From the IMG/VR virus record IMGVR_UViG_3300024520_000540, positions 1 to 21,873 of that record: a DNA stretch of 21,873 nt; one strand, written 5' to 3'. Of this stretch, positions 1 to 7,700 are shown one piece after another. A model generated the notes under the pieces. It ran no database searches. It was given only the letters and a program-made list of their open reading frames with translations, and was not told the DNA's origin. Source of the DNA: a virus. Both the position numbers and the translations under genes were made by a program. Positions within the stretch are counted from its first letter, which is position 1. Every line of letters begins with the position of its first letter.

Positions 1-386
1 GTCGCCCCGATGGCTGCGCCGTCAATCGTGCCGCCGTCAATATCAGCCGTGTCAGCAACCAGCGAGTCGATGTTTGCCGTGCCGGCAATGTTGAGGTTGC
101 GCCACGCGTGGCCCGGGCGACCAAGGTCGTGGGTGTCGTCGGTCGCCGGCGTAAGTTGAGACGCAATCCGAGCGTTGAATTCTACCGTATCTCCATGGCT
201 GGTGCCAAGGGTTGTATTGTCCGACACGTCGAGAGACGTGAGACCCGTCACGCTGCCGCCGGTGATGGCAACTGCGTTTGCGTCTTGTGTGGACATCGTG
301 CCAAGCCCAATACGATCTCGCATCTGAGCTTCGTTGGCTGACTGCATGAAGCTGTCAACGGGTGAGGATACTGTGATATTTGCCAT
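1..386 (-). CDS. Second tail fibre / structural protein, N-terminal part (runs off window)
   Basis: The frame begins at ATG 386, has a strong ribosome site (AGGAGA at 394-399) and stays open to base 1, so at least 128 residues are visible and the stop is outside. It opens MANITVSSPVDSFMQSANEA and QMRDRIGLGTMSTQDANAV, then has ITGGSVTGLTSLDVSDNTTL, a DTHDLGRPGHAWRNLNIAGT segment and DSLVADTADIDGGTIDGAAI. The GLGTMSTQ, ITGGSVTG and lGxxxxxWxNLxxxGTANIdsL signatures are typical of phage fibre or tail-spike stems with repeated β-strands. It probably encodes a longer second fibre. It is 15 bases downstream of the 48-aa gene in the same operon. The C-terminal receptor-binding part is not visible. 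Confidence 0.82.
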   Translation of the reverse strand, partial: MANITVSSPVDSFMQSANEAQMRDRIGLGTMSTQDANAVAITGGSVTGLTSLDVSDNTTLGTSHGDTVEFNARIASQLTPATDDTHDLGRPGHAWRNLNIAGTANIDSLVADTADIDGGTIDGAAIGA

Positions 387-393
387 CGGTTTA

Positions 394-399
394 TCTCCT
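394..399 (-). promoter_or_regulatory. Ribosome binding site of the second fibre gene
   Basis: Minus-strand AGGAGA lies 7 to 8 bases before the ATG at 386. It fixes the start of a gene whose end is outside the window, and sits in the 15-base gap after the 48-aa gene. Confidence 0.75.
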
Positions 400-401
400 G
401 A

Positions 402-548
402 TTATAAAGGTCGGTTGTATTTGTCGGTCCCTCCCGGTCGGCGGTATTCGTCGGTCCCTCCCGGTCGGTTGTAGACGTTCGTTGAGACACCACCACTACC
501 AGCAAAGGTGCCGTTCGTGATCGCTACGCCTGTGCCTACTTTGATCAT
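402..548 (-). CDS. 48-aa protein with tandem YxRPGGTD repeats
   Basis: A small open frame beginning MIKVGTGVAITNGTFAGSGG and ending in a tandem 9-residue repeat: YNRPGGTDE, YRRPGGTDK, YNRP, then L and stop. It starts 3 bases after the preceding stop. AGGGGG lies about 10 bases upstream of the ATG, inside the preceding gene, and the stop is 15 bases before the next ATG. Position and ribosome site in a tightly packed operon argue that it is translated. The repeats are Gly/Pro-rich with alternating charge, suggesting a linker or a small trimeric fibre-associated piece. The function is unknown; I have an uncertain memory of RPGGTD-like repeats in other phage fibre regions. The frame is too short to be proven by coding bias alone. 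Confidence 0.65.
   Translation of the reverse strand: MIKVGTGVAITNGTFAGSGGVSTNVYNRPGGTDEYRRPGGTDKYNRPL
409..473 (-). repeat. 27-base tandem repeat, about 2.4 copies
   Basis: Copies at 409-435 and 436-462 are identical except at three positions, and 463-473 is a partial third copy. The unit on the plus strand starts ggtcggttgtatttg and ends in cctccc. Read on the minus strand it encodes the 9-residue YxRPGGTD(E/K) repeat of the 48-aa protein in frame. Copy number could vary by slippage in multiples of 9 residues. Confidence 0.9.
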
Positions 549-551
549 TGC

Positions 552-806
552 TCAGTATCCCCCTAAAAGGTCACTTGCTACAGTGCCGGTGGATCGGACG
601 TGAGTGATTCGCATCGGGTGCCAGACACCTTCCGCCATGTTCTTGAGCATTACCGTCTGCCCCTTGTCTGTGATGACTGATACGTCACCTCCGACGCCGA
701 CGTAGAGTGCCCGGGTTGATTGCTCCTCCCCGTTCGACGTGAGGATAGCTGCCGAGTCGTTCGGGGTTACTGCGACCATGTCGCCGATGGGTGATTCACT
801 TGTCAT
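552..806 (-). CDS. Small phage structural protein (84 aa)
   Basis: An 84-residue β-rich protein of a recognisable phage type: TPNDSAAILTSNGEEQSTRA then LYVGVGGDVSVITDKGQTV, LKNMAEGVWHPMRITHV and RSTGTVASDLLGG. The scheme alyvGxxGdvxvxxxxGxxvxxxnxxxGxxxPxRvxxVxxTGT is widespread in small phage genes near fibre or head-fibre genes, but its function is unassigned. AAAGG lies 6 to 7 bases from the ATG. The gene is 25 bases after the fibre stop and 3 bases before the next start, so it belongs to the fibre operon. Possibly a small trimeric tail or head component. Confidence 0.78.
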   Translation of the reverse strand: MTSESPIGDMVAVTPNDSAAILTSNGEEQSTRALYVGVGGDVSVITDKGQTVMLKNMAEGVWHPMRITHVRSTGTVASDLLGGY

Positions 807-831
807 GATGTGCCTTTGTTTGAGTTGAGAA

Positions 832-1746
832 TTAGACGTCCGATGGGACTCGTTGAGCGATTAGGTATCCGCTGGGGCCATCCGGTGATGCGCCCACATC
901 GAGAGTGTAGTCCTCCGCGAATACGTGGAAATGAATCGTGCGGGTCTCACCAGCTGGGACGTTCAGATATCCCGCAGCACTGAGGTTCGTGCGCACCTGT
1001 AACTGCCAACAGGATCCGCCGCCACCAAAGGTGAGGTTATCCTCTACGTTGCGTAGCCGAGCCCAGATCGTGTCGTTGCCATTTGAGGTCCGTGCAGTCA
1101 CTTCACCAGTGACCAGCCACTTCCCTTCTGAAAGGATCAACTTGGGGGCATCTTCGGAATCAAAAATAACCGAAGCACCGTTACCGGATCCCGCTTTCGT
1201 CACGTTGAACGAGTCATCGTGATCAGACTGTACCGTGAGCGATCCACCCACCGTTGATGCATCCTTCATCACCATGTCACCGTCCGAATCAAACCCCACA
1301 AACTTATTGGCGCGGGTCGCTGCGAGCGGTAGCTCCATGCTGGCGGATCCGGCCTCATACTCTGGCAGCCTGATCGCTCTGCTTGCGATCTCTGCAACTT
1401 GCTGGACCAAGGTCACGATCTTATCGAAAGCACGCTCAATCGTAGTTGAGGGGAAACCACCGTTGTTGGTCAACGTGACCTGCTGGTCGAGTGGACCGTC
1501 GCGGAGGATGGCCAGCTTCGAACCGATCACCAGTCCGTTGCCTGCTGTAGGGATAGTTGTGATATTGCCTCCCGCCGAGTTGCCAGCACCAGCCACACTG
1601 TAATCCACTCCCTCGACAAGGGTCACCCCCGCACTGGTCACGACCTTGAGGTCGGACGATTGGACGAAATAGAAGGCCACCGGGATCTCCTGAGCAGCCG
1701 ATGTCAGGGTGACCGAAAGTCTGGTTGTTTCAGATGAGATGCTCAT
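832..1746 (-). CDS. Tail fibre with T7 gp17-like anchor and jelly-roll-like tip
   Basis: A 304-residue fibre. Residues 1-130 follow the T7 gp17 N-terminal pattern that attaches fibres to the tail: EIPVAFYFVQSSDLKVV, VEGVDYSV, KLAILRDGP, then PSTTIERAFDKIVTLVQQVA and EIASRAIRLPE. Residues 135-190 form a short Gly/Asp-rich stalk (KFVGFDSDGDMVMKD). Residues 190-304 are β-rich (LILSEGKWLVTGEVTARTS, then TRTIHFHVFAEDYTLDVGAS), resembling TNF/C1q-type jelly-roll tips that bind receptors. It is about half the length of T7 gp17 (553 aa), so it is a short fibre. The leader has no clear Shine-Dalgarno (AGAAAACCATACGTC). It starts 39 bases after the giant ejection gene. A chaperone could lie outside the window; none is seen here. 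Confidence 0.82.
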   Translation of the reverse strand: MSISSETTRLSVTLTSAAQEIPVAFYFVQSSDLKVVTSAGVTLVEGVDYSVAGAGNSAGGNITTIPTAGNGLVIGSKLAILRDGPLDQQVTLTNNGGFPSTTIERAFDKIVTLVQQVAEIASRAIRLPEYEAGSASMELPLAATRANKFVGFDSDGDMVMKDASTVGGSLTVQSDHDDSFNVTKAGSGNGASVIFDSEDAPKLILSEGKWLVTGEVTARTSNGNDTIWARLRNVEDNLTFGGGGSCWQLQVRTNLSAAGYLNVPAGETRTIHFHVFAEDYTLDVGASPDGPSGYLIAQRVPSDV

Positions 1747-1785
1747 GACGTATGGTTTTCTGGATACATTTTTGTGCTATGGCGA

Positions 1786-4700
1786 TCATCTATTGCGAGA
1801 ACCGATTCCCTCCCGCTCCTCACGCCTCTCCTCAACTTTGTCAGCTCCACCCCCAGCCCACCAGTAAATTGGTGACCCGCCGACCGGAATTATGCGCCAT
1901 GTGTTGAATTTACCGGGTTTGATGTCCTCTCCTTCTGCGATTTGCTTGGCTGCCATCTCGATGTCGAGAAGCGGGTATGTGAGAAAAGGTGCTGCTGGCA
2001 TCGCCAACTGCATCGCAAACTCGAGCGGGTTCTTCCGGTAGCGGAAGTTCCACACATGCCACCGGGAGATGCCCATCAACTTGAACAGGTTGTCTACCAT
2101 GATGTCCTCCAGTTGGGGGTCGCGCCCCATCAACCAATCCTTGATCCAGTCCACCGGGATGTTGCCGAGGTAGAACAGACCAGCGAGGTGGAGGAGTCTA
2201 CGGAAGCCGGACGCTTTCTGTTGGAGGTTGCCGTTGACGATGTCGTCGAGCCCCTCCCGCCGGAAGGATTCTAGCTGCTTCAGCGTAAAAGTCTTTAGCA
2301 TGTAGAAGACTCGTCCGTTCGGGTTCTCGAGATACCCCTGTGGATATTCACTGAGGGAGATCGGCTGGTAGTCCGCGAGGACTGAGTAAACTGCGAACAC
2401 CGTATCATCATTGATGATACCTTCGGCGAAGTCTTCCAGCACCTCAGCTGCTTTTTCCTGACCGAACGTGGTCTCGAGTAGCTGTGCCGTCTTCTGGCTG
2501 ATTTTGCCCTTCTTGGCCTGCTGCGAGATCTGGCGGAACCTCGCGTTGATCAGCGTCTCCTTGCCTACCATGTCGATGTAGCGAAGGCCGGTAATGGTGA
2601 ATACCCCGTCCAGCAACTTGCTCAACGTGGTAATATCCGTATCGAACTCCCGGGCGACGTTCTCGAGGCCGAGGTGCCCCTTCACTGTGACGTTGGACTG
2701 GCGAACAGCAGCCTTTGTTCCCGCAACCATCGTATTGAATGCGCCGCTCTCGTAGAGGCTGAACATCAGGTCGCCGAACTGGGTGATGGCGGAAGTGACC
2801 TGCCCCATCGTGGTCATGTAGCCAAGCGTCTTAAACGCTTGGATCTTACCACTAGAGGCTGCGTAGTTGAACCGGGCACTGAGTATGGCGACCACCTGCT
2901 CCTGTTGGGCCGGGGTGATCAGTCCATCTGCAATTAACCCATCGACCAGCCCGCCGATGGATGCGTCCATTGCCAGCACCTTGCTCGATTCATCTGTGGC
3001 GCCATCCTGCTCAATGGCATACTTGCCGAAGAACCTGCGCTGCTCGATAGCCTTGTTGGTAGATTCTATGTAGCCGATCAAGGCCGTCGCGGAGTCCGCG
3101 TAGAACTGACTGGCATCGACACTCACGATGTCGGTCACTCGTCCCTTGAAGTTACCCGGCTTGGATGCAGCACGGTTGACCCGTTGGAGGGTCCGGTTGA
3201 CTACCTCGATCCGTTCCTCCCGGGTCAGCTCTCTTCCATCAGCCCGGGCTTTCTTGGCAGCCTCGGTGATCGCACGATCAATCTCTCCATCGACCGTTGC
3301 ATCTCCAGCGTAAAACTGCCGCAGACCCTCGTAGTCGATGACCCTGCGTGGGTAGTAGTCCTCGATCTCTCCGATATCGTAGCCTGCTGCCTCCCCGCGT
3401 TTGCGGGTTTCATTCAAGACCTCGATGACGGCCGAGAATGCCTCACGGAGGTTGTAGGCATCGAGCACCGTGTTTCGGGTCTCCACGTCGCCGTTCTTCA
3501 GCGCAAGGTCCAAGGTCTGGGCATCCTCTTTCGACATCCTCTTAAAGCCCTCCATGAACGGGGTGACCTTCTCAAGATCGTCCTTAATAGCTACACCGAG
3601 ATCGAACTCGAACCGGCGTAGGCGCTGTGCAAGGGGTCGAGAGATGCGCTGTAGGCGACCAGATACCGGCACAAGGAACTGAGCTGCCATCGTGGCCTCA
3701 CCGGTCTTCTGTGCACGCTCCACCCGCTCCGGGATTGGGAGCTTGTTGATCTGGCGATTGAGGAGGTCGGTTGCTGCTGCGAGGCGCTTTGCGTTGATCT
3801 GCTCCCAGCGTGCCTTCAGCTGCTGTGCTTCAGTGACCGGCTGGCCGGATAGTTCGTAAGCTAAAGCAATGTCGTCTTTGGCACTGCTCGTTGAAAACGT
3901 AGTCTTTACGCCTTTTGATCTGCTTCCATCAGTGCCTGTTTTAGCTCCTCGTCGCTGAACTCCGGCACCTCCGAGCTGAAGTCCGCTGGCCATGACGGTC
4001 CTTTCAACGCGAATCTGTCCTCGGTCGAGGATGACTTTGGAGTTCGTGTATCGGTTTTCCGAGCCTTCTGTAAAGTAGCTGCCATTGCGGATGAAATCGT
4101 GGACCTTGTTCGCATCAATATCAACTCCATACTCCCGCATCAGGTCCTTGGTCAAATCCAGCGAACTGTGACCTACCGCTTCGTTCTTGATCGCATTCCA
4201 GCCGTGCCAATGCAGGCCACCCGGGTTGGCGTGTTTGCCAAGATGGGCCTGCAGTTCTGGTGACGCGTCGATTGCTGCCTGCAACGAAGTCTCGAGCGCC
4301 TCGTACATCGCCAGCGAGAGGACTGTGTTGCTCGCGTCAACGCCCCCATAAACACCATACACTCCGACCGGGTCTCCGGGCACGTTTTCAGAGTACTTGA
4401 AGTACTGCTTGGGCTCACCATGTCCCACTCCCTCCATCGCGGACGGAAGCCAAAACTCAACGAACTTCCAACGGTCCATGATCACGCCGGGGACACCAAA
4501 CGTGAGCCCGATGAAACGTTGGACCTTGTTCTTGATCCCTAGAGCACCGGCATCGAGTGCCCAAAACTTGCGTCCCATCTCCTTGGCATTTGGTGCTGCG
4601 TACACATCCGCCGCATCGCTCCACCGTCCGTTCAGGTTTTTGAGCATCAGGTAGAACGCGTTCGCATTAGCTGTGGCAGCGTTGCCGATCTGGCCCGCAC

Positions 4701-7700
4701 CATCCTTGGTCGCCTTGCGGGCGTCCAACACCAGTCCACTCCACTGCTTTAGGGTCAGCGAGAACGTCCCGTCGATTGACGACTGGATGGCATCGAGCAC
4801 TGGACGGTGCGAAATCAAGCGTAGCCACATCCCCTCTTGGTGGATCGGTGGCAACATCCGTGAAAGCACGCCCCACATATGGTGCAACGCAACCGCCCAC
4901 TCCGCTGGGGCCTTACCTTCTCCGATTATTGACCGCATCTCTACCGTTCCGTCCAGACCTTGCTTGGCACTCTTCTGCGTGCCCGCGATGGACCGGTCTC
5001 CGTGGTATCCACCGTTCAGCTTTTCCACGTACCCTGCAGGGTTTTCGAACAGCTCTGCCAGTCCAGTCGGCGGCATTGGGACCTCGCCCCACACACCGGC
5101 CTTGCGCATGAACTGCACCCATCCCGAGCTGGTGGCGATCACTGAAGGATCCTTGCGCAGCCAGTTCAGAGCCGAGTCCAGACGTTTGTAGAACGCGTCC
5201 CGTGACTTGGGGTTGGTGATTACCTTTGTGAGGGAATCCGCACGCTTGGGTATATTCCAGATCGGCAACGCCCCGGTATCGATAGCATTTACTCCCCTCG
5301 GGGGTTTTACGGACAGGTCTTTTGCTGTGATCGAGAACGTGACATCCGGCACCGCATCCGCAGCATCTGCCACCTTGGCCTTAGCCTTAGCCTGCACTGC
5401 GGCGGCAGCTTCGTATTCGGACGCCTCGAAAGTTGGCACCTCGATACCTTTGAGCACGTCGTCGGTGTCCCGAACCATGAAGACCACGTCCGGCTCACCC
5501 ATGGTTTCGTAGTTCCAACCATCTGGAGCATATTCCCGGGAGAACTTAACACGGGCAACCTGTGCGAACTTGAACTGCCCGTATAGGTTCGGGAGGAATC
5601 CACCGATGTCGAACGCATCCAGCGTGCTGGCATACTCGGAAGCCTCCGCCAGCACTGCCTTCATCTTAGCGGTCGATCCCGGCACCTTGTGGACGCTCTG
5701 CAGGTCACCATAGCTGGTAACCATTACCCCACCGAGCTGATCCTCGGACTGGAAGAGTAGGTTCTCTGGGTTGAGGTAGGTCTCGAGCTCGTAAACCGCT
5801 ACCGCTGCACCTTGGGGGTGCTCTTTGCGGGTGCGCTCGAGGGCTTCCCGGAAGCTACGTCCTCGGGTTGCAGGATTAACCCTGAACCGGCTGCTGCCAT
5901 CCGTTCCCGTAGCGTCCGCTTGGGTGCTGGGATTCGGAACAGTTGAGCTTTTTGACGTTTGCTGAGCATCGGGAGAGGTAACTTGTGCCCCTGTAGAATC
6001 GAATTGTCCACCGATTTTTGCGATGCTGAAGGTCGTGTCATACCCCTCCATCTCCATCATCCGCTCAGCCTGAACTGAGAGCTGCGCACTGATGTTCTGC
6101 ACGGCGTTTGCCTCTGCCTGTTGGCGACGTAGATCGTAGTTGAGTCGGCCGGCTGCTTCCGGTGATTCACGGCGAGCCTCGTCCGGTTTACGTTGTCCCC
6201 CGAACGCGGCATCCAGTTCGGCCTGACGTTGTGCCCGGGCATCAGAAACTTCGGTCTGGGCCTGCTCCACGGGGATGATCCCAATCGCACCCTTGAGGGC
6301 CGACTCGAAACCCGTATCCAGTTTCCCATCACGCTGGAGCTTCTTCATCGTCGTGGACAGTTTAAGCACTGCCTTGAGATGCTCACCGAGGGACCGCAGG
6401 AAGTTCCCCCACGATGTCGGCATGCCCAACAGCTTCCGGTTGCCCACCGCGTAATCGATGACCCGCTTTGAGAACCACTCGATGTCGCTGATCGTGTCCT
6501 CTCCTTTGTTCACCACTCCGGTGTCGGCAGCATACTTCTCCCGCCATGCCTTGAGCTCAGCTTGGTCGAGATCTTTCAACGCGAGGCGCTTCTTGATGTA
6601 GCCCTCGGATACCTCCTCGATCACGTCCAGTGGTGTGCTGCCTTGGAACACCCGGGAGACATCCGTAAATAGATTGTTTCGATACTCGGCCTCGTTCACG
6701 CCGAACACCTTGGCTGCTGCAGGGTCCATCCCTGCGTCCTTGTTGTTCACGTCGCGTGCAACCTCGAGGCGCTTGACCGCTTCCTCTGCAGTGATCTTAC
6801 CCTCATCGACAAAGTCCTGCACCACCTTGGTGGTCTCCTCATCGACGATCAACTTACGACCCTCTTCAAGTCGGCTGTTCATCAGGGCGGCTGTCTCATT
6901 GCGAACCTGCTGTCGGATCTGGTCGGCGACAGTCGCCTTGAACTGCTCCACGAACGCAGCCTGCTTGGGGTCCTGCAGGTCGAGGACGTGGTATTGGCCT
7001 GCTGCATCCTTGAATACCATTGCGCCCTCAATCATGCCGAGGCTCGACCCGTTGAATCCGCCCATGTCCGGCCCATCCAGCTCAATACCGTCGATCTCAA
7101 CGAACATCTTGTCGGCGACCTTGTTGTTGTACTCTTCGATGGACACCTTGTTGCCATTGGCAGCCGACAGGAGGAGCTCACCAGTCGCGGGGTCCGGTGC
7201 CATCGCCTTGATTTCCTCATCGGTTTTCAATCGACGCATGATTCGGAAGTCCACCTCCGAGTAGAACTCACCGTCCTTGGTCGTCAGGTACTCGTCTCCC
7301 GCGTTCACGCCTCGGCCTTGGTCAATGTCGGCTGCAGTGGCGATACCCCCACCCATCAAGAAACCACCAGCGGCACCGATGGCTGCTTCCATGAGCCGAC
7401 GCTTGGCTGCTTCTCCGGTTACGAGCTCCCGCCCCTCATCGAAGGAGATCGTAGCCATCATGTCCTGAATGAACCCCTGAGTGGGCTCCGTGAGTCCCTC
7501 AGCCACAGCGCTCTTCGACCCTTCCCGAAAGAAGGTGGTGACGTAATCGCGGAAGACCACGCGACCGTGCTTCTTGGGCGTAGCTGCGAGCACCTTACCA
7601 AAGAGCACCTCCAAACCAAACGCCTTCTCAACCGCTGCCTGCATCGATGCGGTGGCCACGTTCTGGATAAACGCCTTGTCTCGGTCGTAGTCCTCTCCCT

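Noticed and set aside
248-505. 85-aa minus-strand frame with Thr/Asp-rich repeats
   Set aside because: It is the repeat and the fibre start read in a different frame; the 48-aa gene and the fibre gene each have a ribosome site and fit the operon spacing.
5293-5310. Terminator-like CCCCTCGGGGGTTTT on the plus strand
   Set aside because: The loop is only two bases, it lies inside the giant coding region, and there is no plus-strand gene for it to end.
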